Shown piece by piece: positions 12,901-24,329 of a DNA stretch of 64,000 nt (the stretch's first letter is position 1; each line of letters starts with the position of its first letter). This stretch comes from Agrocybe praecox (taxonomy: Eukaryota; Basidiomycota; Agaricomycetes; Agaricales; Agrocybaceae). The position numbers were made by a program, and so were the translations under genes. The stretch spans positions 2,232,001 through 2,296,000 of the forward strand of contig OZ024842.1 in the NCBI GenBank assembly GCA_964017145.1, given 5' to 3'. The notes beneath the pieces were generated by a model that was not told the DNA's origin, did not search any database, and saw only the letters and a list, made by a program, of their open reading frames with translations.

Positions 12901-15900
12901 ACCCTCTATATCAAAAATTACTTCCAAGAAGGAAGCAATATGCTTTGTTGATGAAGAAAGGACGAGGACCAAAAATACGACTGCAACTTCCCCAAGACCG
13001 GGATAAAATACGGACTCTCCGTCTTGAGTCAACGGAGAATTACTGACACCTCGTGGGGGTTCAGGCAATGAAGCGACCAAAGAGAACGGGTATGACTCAG
13101 GGAATGTGACTGGAATGGAAGCTTTGATAGTTGAAGGCGCCTTGGTCTTTTCGACTGCCTTTTTAGAGGCGGGGCTCTGTAGTTCACGGTAGGAGTCCAG
13201 GAGTCTAATTGATACATAGTCGATTAGGATGGTGTCAAAGGCAAAGACTTCATACTAACTAACCTTGGAATGAGAGGTAAGAGAGATTCGACATTGTCTT
13301 GTTCTTGGGCATAAGCTCTGCGATCCGCAATAATCGCTCTGTTGGTCAGATTTTGGGACAGTTTATCCAACATGACTGCGATAATCGTTACACATATTCG
13401 GATGCTCTCCAACCAGGTAACACGCGCAGCATCGCGAGCAGCTTCAGTGTCGTTAGATGTAGTATGAGCGTATTCGTCGTATCGTCCAAAGTGAGGTTTG
13501 ATCCATATTACGACAGCTTCAATGAGAGTGGAACGAGATTCAGGGTTGTCGAACAAAAAACTCTTGACGATCTGAAGATACATGATTAATTTCCAAATGA
13601 CGATTTTTCCTTTGCCAACTGTGACTGCATTGGCAAATGTCGTTGCTATCGAGACTAGTTCCACTGTGGAAAATATTTTGGAGAGTTCCGGAAGGATGGA
13701 AGTAAAGTGTTGGAGAGCGATAGTTTGAGTGCCTATGATGGAAGGTGGCGAAGTCGTCGACATCATTTGAGTGAATCCCGATAGATGAGAGCGCAGTTCA
13801 CGTTTAAAATTGGACTCTAGATAGTCAAGTGTGGCTCCTCCTCCCACCCCAATTTCTTTAGCCTTCTGAAGTTCTCGGGAACGTGCAATGAATTTGAAAA
13901 TGTAATGCCAGACCTTCAATGCTGCTCTAAGAGGCGAGGCTGTCTCCGGTGATGTAGGGTTAGATACCAGTCGGTTCATGGAGTGTATAATGTGTGATGA
14001 CGCTCCCGCACAGACAAAATGTTTCTCGATGTAAACATCTAAGACTGGTTGGAAATTGCTAAAGCGTCGATCCTGCACTATCCCAAGAACGGTAACCAGG
14101 GCGTTAAACACCAGAAGGTCGAGCTCTCCGGCCTGGTTACTCTGTGAAACCAGGATGCCAAACAGGGAATCGAAGATATTACGCAAGAACTTCACTATTT
14201 CCCCTTCCCCAACAAATGTAAATCTGGTAAGGAGAGCGGACAGGAGTTCCTTATCCTGCGATTCCCAGTTTAGCAATTTCAACAAAACTGGGTTTTGAGT
14301 AAATTTCGTCGAGCAGAGTGAAGAACGAATGGTTAGTGTATCTTTCAGAGGTGGAGCCAAACGTGCAAGATCAGGAGATATTGATAATTGCTCTGGTTTC
14401 TGGCCAGCCGAAAGACGCGATGGTTCGCTTAGGTAAAACGATGGTGTAATGTTTGCCAACTTATCGGCCTTGTACATTACTAATGTATGGCTCCCGTCTT
14501 CGACAAAGGCGCTCGCATCCGGAAATAGAGGCTGGAAGGCAAAGGCAAAAGGTCGGTCATTCCCTTCTAGCGAAGTTTTGCCATTTGATTTGTTAGATCG
14601 ATTTCTAAAGGTGAAGAAGAGGTGCCATTGAGGAGTACTTTTGGTCGGCAATTGAACCTTGATAAGCTCTCCAAAAGTAGGTTCATTGCATTTCATGAAG
14701 ACCATGGACTGGAATTGGGTCATAAGAGGCTCGCCACTGCCTTGGGATATAACATTGTCGATAGTTGTTCCATTCTGATCTTTAACCTCGACAGTAATTT
14801 GGACATTGTTGAGTTGTGGACCCATTTGGAGAGCGAAATTGCGACTGTAACGGCCATTGCCGCCGTGAGTGGAACCGAAATCCCCGCACCACAGCTTGAT
14901 ATATAGCTCATTTCGAGCGTCTCCAGGGAACACGACATCTGGAAAGCCAAGACGAAGCGTTTGCGGTGTGTCTTGTAGAAGTGCTGTATTTTCCCGATTA
15001 ATCATTTTTGCGTTTCCATGAAATATTTTAATCGAAACAGCGAGATGGTCAGCTCTATTCAAAACATGTTAATATCAGGTAAATGCCATACACAAGCAAA
15101 AAGTACCTTGAAGACTTCTCAAACTCTTTCGTATTATTGCTGATGATATTCTGGTGAATCATGGAGAAGGAAGCTTCATTGGTGGGTACAAAAATTGGCA
15201 TGTTATACTCCTTCAATGGTGACACATCAGATTGTTCGGCAACCATTTTACTGAGCTGAGTAAGTTCCAAGACAGCACAACCAAATGGTCTCCTAAATTG
15301 TTGATTGTCACCGAAGTTATTGAAGCGAGCGCCCCCTGGACTGATCAATGTAGAGGTTGACGCAGCAGCAATAGAATCATTCCAACCCATTGCCGTGGTG
15401 GTAGGCGACAGTGCATCTGTCCGCAACGATGTCTCTGAACCTCTACGACCCCCGTCCCCGTGTATACGCGAGCTGCTGCCACTGCTAATTTTCGGAGCAC
15501 CATTCCTCACTATCCTACACACCAGGTATATAGGGTCCTGGATATCAGGAGCAGCTAAATCAACAAAGAGGGTGCGGATACGGCCGTTTGGATCACGAGA
15601 TAGAACTCCATTGCTATTCAGGATAGCACAGAATTCTTCAGTGACAAACTGAGTTCCTTGTTTCTTGTAGAGGGAGAAAAACAATTCTGCTGTCTCTCCT
15701 GGGGCACAAGGCGATGCTACGAAGGCCCGAAGATCCAGAAAAACGTGCCAAAATTTAGCGGTCGAGTTTCCAAAGTCATCCACTTGGCAGGCGATAGAAT
15801 GCGTTCGACTTTTGTGATAAGGGAAGTCCGGAAATGCAGAATTGGCGGGCGTAGGCAATGGGACGGAGGCAACATACTCAGTACTGGGTCCAAGCGAATA

Positions 15901-17078
15901 TGGCCTTGAGTCCTCGTACGTGACATTCAAATATGCAAGCGATACTTGCATGGCATACATACGAATGGCACTGACCCAGCTTCGTGGATCTATTTCACCT
16001 TCAACGTCGACGGTCACCAACCCTCCCCAAGTAGGATGCCTGACAATGACATCCAAGCCCTGAACCAAATTACCACTGACTAATCTGGTTACGCAATCTC
16101 TCCGCATGTTGACGGTTTCCTCAGCGCTCAGGGTCTGAGCAAGCAATTGCCTACGTCCTAAATGAAGCGCTTCTATATGCTCTCGGACAATCATAAAAAG
16201 TTTGTAATCACGTCGAGCCAGATATTGAAACATAAGGCTATGCCACTCTCGCAAGGCTGACGCTATTTCGTCGATAATGGGTTGTTGACCGCCTGAAGCT
16301 GTATCATCTCCCGATTTTCGAGACGGTCTAGGTGGTAATGGTTTCGATACATGGGATTCGACTGGTGATGATGAACGGATGCTGGTTGGATAGACTGGCA
16401 AAGCAGCACGGGAAGAATTTGCTTGATCCGGAGGAGGTCCAAGTTTGAATGATTTGCGCAACATTGGATCCTCATCTTCTTCCTTCACTGTATCCATGCC
16501 TAGGCCAGCCTTATCCCTATTCCAATTTCCCAGGGAATCTCCAGGACTACTATGGCCGACTGGAGCGGTTCCTGCTTGCAACGAACGAGCAAGATCGGGA
16601 AGCCTGCCTTCAGCATCAGGAAGCTCATCCCGTACATAGATGTGAGATGCAGGAAATATGCCGATGAAAACCTGCTGGGTCTCTTCGACTTTGACAGAAG
16701 GACGGGCGACTGAAGTTGAAGACGAAGGATCTGACAAAGACCATGTCACCGGCGGCCTCCGCGTTGTACATAGAACATAGCTGTGGAACCAGGGCTGCTT
16801 TAGCTCCGGGAGGCGCAGAGTTACAGGCTGACGTGTGCTCACCCTCTATACCAAACACCTTCTACAGGATCTCTCGGGGAGGGAGTATACTTCTCAAACG
16901 CGTAGATTTCATCGCCGACCTCCAAGGCAACGACGTCCCTCATCACTGAATGCTCATCGGTGGAGGCCTCGGTTACAGTTGAGAGGCGATTACGAGTAGA
17001 GTGCCTTGTTTCTCGTCGAGACGGGGTAAGAGGATGGACGGCATATCCATAGACAATTAATGGCAAGGGTTCCCACAT
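9929..17078 (-). CDS. DOCK-family guanine nucleotide exchange factor (Dck1/DOCK1-like)
   Basis: A protein of about 2,100 residues in many exons. The N-terminus (exon from 17078) forms an SH3 domain: VVALEVGDEIYAFEKY followed across an intron by VWYRGYVLCTTRRP. The middle holds the DHR1/C2 region (exon 15062-13224), with FPDVVFPGDARNELYIKLW and an R-x-F-A-L-Q stretch. The C-terminal third is the DHR2 catalytic module, read in pieces from about 11,900 down to 9929: LQSQNYVEAALTLKLHSDLH (lobe A), then FEKFGAFCERMLNKHPGAQL, a KTYYTTEQAFPTVLRRSEV stretch, and LENALQEVEDKTKELAGLY with the long helix after it. DHR2 activates Rac/Cdc42-type GTPases; yeast Dck1 works with Lmo1. The last 120 residues are Ser/Gly-rich. 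Exon borders are approximate. Confidence 0.85.
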
Positions 17079-17225
17079 AAGATAGGATAAGAAAGAATAT
17101 GGTATAATAGAAAAGGGGGAATAATGAGCGCCCGTTGAGAGCCGCTCCTGGTAGAAGAGAGACGAAAGGCAGTTGCCTTGTTAGGAATCATGATTGGTTG
17201 TCAACAATTCAGTTGAGGATCAATT

Positions 17226-18975
17226 ATGGCTTCTCTCTCTGACCAAATAGACCGTCTCACAACGAACACCCGCGCTATCAGGGCCACCGCCGCCAACATC
17301 GCCCCCGCATCTTCAAACAATTTCCCAATCTTTACTGCTGCTGTTCTCACAACTCATCTCGGTGATCTCATCAGAGATATTGATCCATCCGAGCTCGGGC
17401 TCTTTCGTCTCTTGGACACACAGCAAGTCAGCCGTACCGAGTTCCCAGGCGCAACTCCCCTTCGCAAGCATGGAGAACAGAAACGTGAGATAGAACCGGA
17501 AGTTTATGCACTAGCTGCTTTGAAATACATCGAACAATAGTGCGTCTGCCTCCTCGACTCACCTGCCAATCCTCATCTCCGTCTCAGTCAGCCCATCCGT
17601 CCCATGCCAAGGGCCTATGATCAGATTCTAGCCGTTCTCGACAAGCTTGAACAGGTTCGAAATAATATCAAATCTCTCAATGCCACTCTCGAGAAGGTAA
17701 CGCGTCTTCTTATGTCAACGCGACGTCTGCATCAATGTAAACAACCTAGGTATCAACCGTTGAGAAAGCAATACCTACCAAAGTACGCGTCGAACAAGAG
17801 GAGTCCAGGATCAAAGATCTTCAAGCTCGCGTTGCAGAGTTGTCCAAAAAGGTTTTAGCAATACTGTTGATCATCTTACGGGTAAACTGACAGGAACTGT
17901 CTCTTCTCAGAAGGAAACACTGCAAAAAGCCCCGCATCCGCAAGAAAAAAGGAAAGAAATTCCTGTGGATACAGCCCCGACACCAACTCCCTCTCTTCCA
18001 ATTTCGTCTCCTCAAGAGGACAAATTTTGGGCGACACCGGGCGAGCCTTCCCGCGTCCTTCGTTTCGCGGACAATCTCCTCGATGAAGAAGTCAACCTTG
18101 GAGATATGAGCTCTGTCTCTTTCGGTAGCCCATTGATAGGCTCCTCTGAATTCAAACCATTGAAGCTGTTTGGGGATATCAGCGTCGCCGATGATGAGAC
18201 TTCTCTTACTGAAACCGCGCCATCGCCATTATCTGTGGTCGAAGACTTGACCCCCAGGATTCCACAAGATGAAGACACACTAGACGCGACCAAACACGCT
18301 GGCCTCACTGTTTCTTCGAATACGCCTATCAATCCTCATCCTCGGGCACAAGAAACAAAAGAAGAGCTTAATACTGTTACTGCGGGCTCAACTGCGCGAC
18401 CACGCAAGATAAAGGTGGACGAAGAGGTTGAACGTATTGTGGTGAGCCTGCAAGATTCACTGTGTCGATGTGGCTGTGCGATCTCATCTTCATCCACCAG
18501 TCCAAGATTTGGTCGACAGTTGGAGACATTTTACCCCCTCCTAATTTTGCACTAACATCGACAACAACTTCAGCCCCTGTTAAGGAAACCTTGTCAGTAC
18601 TTTGCATGCCCATAAATTTTCTATATTTCTCAACTCCCTTTTTTTAGATCTTACTTGCAAACTCTATCATTGCAGACCCCTACCCCTGATTCGCCGATCG
18701 CATCTACGGTGTCTTCGGTCTCGGGAGAAGGCACAAATGCCCCTACATTCCAACAGATCCAAATAGCCCATCTTTTGACAATGTTACTCTCTGCCTCCCC
18801 TAATTACTCTATGTCGCTGCATGATGTCAAGGAGACTCTTACACTCAAAGCTAAGAGTAGCGGGGTAGCAGTAGTAGGACAAAGTGCTACAAGAGTCCTC
18901 TACAATTGTATTGCAAAACGGCTGGTCAAGATTGATCGTGGAGGTCGCGAGCAAGTGGTTAAGTTTGATGTCTGA
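17226..18975 (+). CDS. spc34: DASH complex subunit Spc34
   Basis: Subunit of the DASH/Dam1 ring that couples kinetochores to microtubules. The N-terminus, with FPIFTAAVLTTHLGDLIRDI then DPSELGLFRL, is the Spc34 pattern. An intron at KYIEQY leads to QPIRPMPRAYDQILAVLDKL and a short coiled coil (ESRIKDLQARVAELSKK). A disordered acidic/Ser-rich middle follows. After two more introns comes KIWSTVGDILPPPNF and a compact C-terminal segment, MSLHDVKETLTLKAKSSG to the end, KRLVKIDRGGREQVVKFDV. That end has a winged-helix look (helix, helix, basic wing, beta strand). At about 440 residues it is longer than ascomycete Spc34. Divergent from the DOCK gene, with 147 bp between starts. Confidence 0.7.
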
Positions 18976-19071
18976 GCAGTAGTATCTATTTCCTGCAACA
19001 ATTATGATTTCATGTATGTATATTGATGAAACTTGGGTATAATCAACGAAACCAAAATTCCATCTCCAGAA

Positions 19072-20261
19072 TTATCTTCTATTGATGCCAACACACATAT
19101 TAAGCCACCCATCCGCTCCTGCCATGCATGCCCCTAACCAAGCAAGTTCAGCATCCGGAGGTGAAATTACTCCTTGAATTAAGACATGGGCTAATGCGGG
19201 AATATTAGGCGCTTGCGGATTTGGATTATGACGAGATGGTGGCGGTGGGGGCGGTTGAGGAGGAAATAATAGTGGAAGATGGGTCGAGAAAAAGTGGGAA
19301 AGGGTTTGAGGAGAACCTGCCAAATGTTTGATAAGCAGACAGCTAACGATGAAAATTTCTGTAGTAACATACCATCCTCAAGCAAAGGTGGAGCAACTTC
19401 CTGCAACACAGGTCCATCAGGCAAGTATATTCTTATCGGGACACTTCTAATACTATAAGCACTATCTCGGTCTAAGTTCGCGGTGTCCGTAGACACAGGG
19501 CGCGAAAGAGAGGATCCATTAGGAGGGGGTGAAGTAGATCGCATAGGCGAACCAACTGACGGCATCAATTTTGATGCTACTCTCCAAAAGTCGTCAAAAC
19601 TATCTATAAATTAGTTCAGACCTTGGTTGGGAATGCAGAGTACGTTATTCGACACTCACGCTCTCGGATGCCCTCCCACAATCCATCTTGATCAGCTTTT
19701 CTGAGAGATGTCATTCTCTTGGTATTGCCCCATCGAATGAAGTCAGCTTCTTTCAGTTGGTTCATGAACGCTTGTTTACAAGATTCTACCGTTGGAGATA
19801 GGAATAGTTTATCATTGGGAGGAGCTGCGAGGTGGAGAATTAAGCGCATCGGAGTTACCGTAGACGAGGAGGGTGCTGTAGAGGATCGAAGAGAAGCACT
19901 AATAGTATGGTTATCGTACAGAACACCAATTGGCCAGTGCCTATACAACATTAGCTGGTATCACTAATTCGCACTGGTCATAAACGTACCATTTGAGCAA
20001 TGTGCCCTCCTCACTCTCGAACCACCATTCTTCGTCTTTGAGACCTTTGGCAGCAATCTCATCAAAGACAACGTCCATTAGAAAGCGCCTGATTTCGGGG
20101 ACAATTAACGGCAGATAACTGATCCTTGGTGCTTGCACGTAGTAGCATTCCAGTCCACGATTTGAATTGGCAGGAAGCTCTTTGGGATCGACACGAATTT
20201 CTAGAGGCACAGTGCCTTCCCATGTTAGCCGACGGAATAAGGAGGTATTGTAGTCTGACAT
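19072..20261 (-). CDS. atg5: Autophagy protein Atg5
   Basis: Atg5 is conjugated to Atg12 through a lysine and, with Atg16, promotes Atg8 lipidation on the phagophore. The start MSDYNTSLFRRLTWEGTVPL followed by E-I-R-V, then PRISYLPLIVPEIRRFL and LKW-HWPIGVLYDN across an intron, follow the Atg5 UblA order. The exon 19951-19616 contains KQAFMNQLKEADFIRWG, whose first lysine corresponds to the Atg12 acceptor. The C-terminal exons give RIYLPDGPVLQEVAPPLLE and a Pro-rich loop before the last helix. The length of about 340 residues is in the fungal range. Confidence 0.9.
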
Positions 20262-20548
20262 TCTGTCAACGCCTGCAGTGGAGATATATAAGAGCAGGTG
20301 CGGACTACTTCGACATATAAGTATCTGAGATTACTAGCTCAGCCTTCCGAACTCTAAGGGGGAGTGTGTGACCAACTCTGTCACATATCAGGTGATCGCG
20401 GTGAACGAAAAGTCACATGCTCGTCGCGTTAAATGTTGACAAGGGTGACATTGATTAAGACCTCTTCCACGTCCTCCCACATATGAAGTGGCATTTACAA
20501 CTCTCAACGTGAATTTGCTCTTTCTTTCTTGGTTAACATACTCCCAGC

Positions 20549-22457
20549 ATGACTTCCTACATGACCCAAAGACGACCCCTCGCCACCAGGCATATCCAAG
20601 GCCCTTCAACTCCCAGCCTAGGCAAGCAACCCAAAACGATCTCGGGGTCAAAACGCGCCCACTCCTCCGACCAGCCAGACATACAGCCAGCACCTATCAC
20701 GAAACGTGCCCGAGCTACCATCCCACATGTCCTAAACCCACCGCCCCCGAGAGATCTGCAGAAAGAACGAAAGCAAGCCGAGCGCGACCAAAAAGCAGCA
20801 GAGTTCAAACAGAAATACACACGAGCTTTTCCAACATGGACCTTTTACATCGACTCGGAAAGTATTTCTCAGAATATGCAGCAGAATCTCAAGTCCAAGA
20901 TCCATCAACTCAGAGGAGTATGTCGCCTTATGGTTCCTTTTCAAATCAGCAAACTTATTCTTACTCTGCTATAGAAAATAGAAATATTCTTCTCGGCTTC
21001 TATCACGCACCTGATAACAGATATTTCGATGGCTAATTCCGACAAAGAGAACATGCAAACTAGAACGAACTCGGGCAAACAGATGCTGAAAAGTCCTATC
21101 AAACTACCCAACGGGTGATTGTCTTACGTCTCATTCATGTTTAGATAAACTGATCAATCTTAAAGGGGTGGCGAAAGCCTTGCTGCATCGAGTCTTGTCG
21201 ATAAAGCCATGGAATATGGAATGAAAATCTGGAGTACAGCAAAACTTGAGAGTGTTCTCTCCCGTTGCTTAGATGCAAGACCAGCGAATTCAGGCCTATC
21301 GAGTCGAGCAGCGGCACCAAACCATCTGTCTTTATCTGCTTTACTGCAGACAGAGAAAATGCACGGAAGTACTGAACGCGATCCGACACAGAAGAGACAT
21401 GACTATCACTACTTTTCAAAGGGCTCATGCTTCGTTCTCGTGGAAGATATCAGTCAAGAACTTGCTACCATTGCGGCCCACGAATATCCCATTTGCAAAG
21501 ACAAGGACAAGTCCGCTAAAAAGCCGTGGCCTGTCCTACATTGCCATCCCTTCTCTAGGAATCCGTTCGTCCCCTTTGACGAACGTGAAAAACGGAGGTG
21601 GGAAAAGGTTCAGCAACAACAAGCTGGGAAGGTCGAAGAGCAACTGCGCAAGAAAAGAGAAATAGAAGCTTTCAGGAAGAAAAGTGGAGCACGCAGTCAC
21701 CTCAGAGTGCAGGGAGATTTGAGACGCTCGGTTTCTTTTAACAACATGAACAGGAGGTTATCCCTACCCGAAGGAATTCACAACGAAGGCCGTTATGGGG
21801 ATTTCGAAACTAATGATTATGATGATTACGACTCGGCCAATGCTTCTGGCTATGGTGCTTACATGGCCGCATCTGGTAATAGCGTTGGTATCACGTCAAC
21901 GACGGGGACTTCCACATCTGGCCGAAGTCGGACTATACAACTTCCAACTGCGCTAGTCGAAAGACTTAAGCAGCACGTTACCACAAACCTGAAATTCACG
22001 AATAAAGACAAGGAGGATGCTGAGCAAAGTGCTGACTCTGGCATCATGGGACCGCCGTCCATACTACCTTCCAAACACGGGCTACTCAGAAGAAGTAAAA
22101 GCACGAATACCCTGAAATTGCCTAAGCGAGAAGAAACCTCCAAGCCCGGGTATTGTGAAAGTTGTCGCGCCAAATTTAGCGACTTTTCTACAGTGAGCCA
22201 TCAGAAAATCTGTTCGCAGGTTTTTTTACTGACCATATATGCAGCACACCGACTCAAGAAAACATAGAAAGTTTGCCACTAACCCGGCCAACTTCGAGGT
22301 TCTTGATCTCGTTCTTGATCGTCTTCGCCGAAAGACCGTGAGCGAAGTAGAGGATCAGGAAGCACAAAGGCGATCGCATATGATTTCCAAGTGCAAAAGG
22401 ACCGGTCAATATCACCTAGGTCATGATACCTCTTCTGTGTATCACTCTTCTCCGTGA
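20549..22457 (+). CDS. Dbf4/Dfp1-type regulatory subunit of Cdc7 kinase
   Basis: Activator of the Cdc7 (Hsk1) kinase that fires replication origins. Motif N, a BRCT-like unit, is split by an intron: NLKSKIHQLRG joins KIEIFFSASITHLITD. A second intron lies near 21,116. Motif M is represented by KPWPVLHCHPFSRNPFVPFD. The C-terminal motif C zinc finger reads PGYCESCRAKFSDFS, then across the intron HTDSRKHRKFATNPANFEVL, giving the C-x2-C-x(n)-H-x5-H of Dbf4. Between M and C are charged and Ser/Asn-rich disordered segments. Total about 560 residues. It lies convergent with the secreted orphan at 22597. Confidence 0.85.
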
Positions 22458-22596
22458 CTCTGCTATGTACGAAATCGCTGTTTTTCATGTTATACTACCG
22501 AAGAAGAAAAGGATGTAATTCACTTTGATTGCGTAGGCTACCTCATTCATAACATTTAAAGTCCTCGAAACAAACGCCAACCCTCATACCATACCT

Positions 22597-23839
22597 TTAC
22601 TGTACTGCTATAGTGAGAAGAGTCACGCTGCCATCGATAGCGATATCTAAGGGAGTTTTAGTCGCCATTTTCGTAGCGTCTTAGTTATTCTTACCGTGGT
22701 TTATACTTCATGTAGAAGAGAATTAGCACAGTATATGATGATTATAACTTGAATGATAATGTGCGTACCCGTTACTCCCGGGCGTAAGGAGGCCCTGGAT
22801 GGTCTCAGCAGTAGTCGAATATGTCACTCCACCAAAAGAGGTAACTCCGACGGCGCTTGCAACAAGTTCGTCTCGGCCTGCTAAGCAGTTAGATGAGTAC
22901 AAAGGGTACGGCGGTAAGCATGCCTATGTCATAGCCATCTGGAACAATTGTATGGTTTTCTTCAGCATCCTTTTATAAATTTTCAAGATCAGAACAAGAA
23001 ATGCAAATTGTAGGAATCGATACTTGCCTCTTCTTTAGATACGCTATTGATATAATATAGTAAATGTCTATAAATTCCTAGTCAGATATCGACTTACGCA
23101 AGGAACAAAGCTCCGCTATTAGCATTAGGGCCGTTCTGGTGATAAACCCTGAGGGAGTGTGTTTAATATTCTGATATTCACATTAATATGCTGTCTCACC
23201 GAAAATGATTGCCTCCAATCAAGCTTTCTAAACAAGTTCCAACGTCAGAATTACCGAAATCTTGACGGAGTTCCACCTGTCATGGACAGCGATCAATGGG
23301 TGAAAGCATCGTATAGAAGAATGGATGTACAGTTTGGTTGACGAAACCATTCCCGTCACCCAAGTTGGCAGATTGGGGGTCACCTAGATGAATTCCAAAG
23401 CATTCTGTAGAGCTTGAGAAATAGTCCCAAGAGCGATGCCAGTATGATAAGCAGACTATAGAGTTTCACGTTGGAACCAAACTCACAATCCTATGGCCCT
23501 TGCGAAGTTGAGGAAGCCGGAGTCGGTAAGCACACTAGGGGAACTCAATCCTGATATAATGACCTGTGAGAACAATTAGATACTGAAATATTATTAATAG
23601 GTAATGTATGACATACGTTCAACGGTTCTCCTACGCCGGGTCCAGCTGTAAGGGTGTCAAATGGTCAGAGAAGTTAGTACAGTAGTAATCAAAGTATCGT
23701 TACCATTGTCAAGCATACTGCCGCCTCCGAGCGATGGGTTGAAAAAGTCAACTGCCCGCTTGTTGACAGTATTTGCCTGAGCAGAAAAATCGCATAAAGC
23801 GATGGTACAGGCTAACCAACGTTGGATGTTGAGGAACAT
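22597..23839 (-). CDS. Secreted basidiomycete-type orphan protein, many small exons
   Basis: Belongs to a secreted family I have seen only in basidiomycetes; function unknown. The first exon gives MFLNIQRWLACTIALCDFSA, a signal peptide, then KRAVDFFNPSLGGGSMLDN. By splicing short exons I read AGPGVGEPLN, VIISGLSSPSVLTDSGFLNF, ECFGIHLGDPQSANLGDGNG, VELRQDFGNSDVGTCLESL with IGGNHFR, QNGPNANSGALFLA, ENHTIVPDGYDI, VGVTSFGGVTYSTTAETIQG and a final DIAIDGSVTLLTI. About nine exons encode about 230 residues, with introns near 50 nt. It contains a C-x(n)-C pair that could form a disulphide. The extreme exon fragmentation is typical of this family. Intron borders are approximate. Confidence 0.7.
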
Positions 23840-24329
23840 CTAGAAAGAAGGTATGGGGGGGAAGTGAATGGCAGAGAACCATTGGGAAAGCAATGTCCCA
23901 ATATATAAGGATTTTGGAAGGGCTTCCGGGCACTTTGTCGGGATAGTTCGCTTCCAAATACACGACCGTGTGATGCATGGTAGTGCATGACTGGATGCAT
24001 GCAACTTCTCAGTTCTAAGTCAACGTGCGCCAGAGAAGATGGTCGGTCGATGCCGAGGCCCGAGATCAATTGTGTCACTCTTCAACTACGTTATCTATAT
24101 ATGGGTCTCTCCAACCAAGCGCTCGCAGAGGATGCGCATGGAACCCTACTTTCAGACATTAACATACTGGTTCCTACCATATTTAATAAGAAAATATTAT
24201 TACTATTCAAGCTACACAAAAGAGGCCAAAATTCATCGTCCACACACATTCAAGTCACGTCACGTCTGAATCGCATCGATAACTCCCCTACGGCATTGAC
24301 CAGCCAACCTATTGTCTTAATCGCTCCGC
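23840..24329. other. Divergent intergenic region, 490 bp
   Basis: Holds the promoters of the secreted orphan (minus) and the tandem zinc-cluster gene (plus). It is A/T-rich, with no coding segment, RNA gene or repeat that I can support. A tatata stretch near 24,095 could be a TATA-like element, but this is weak. Confidence 0.5.
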
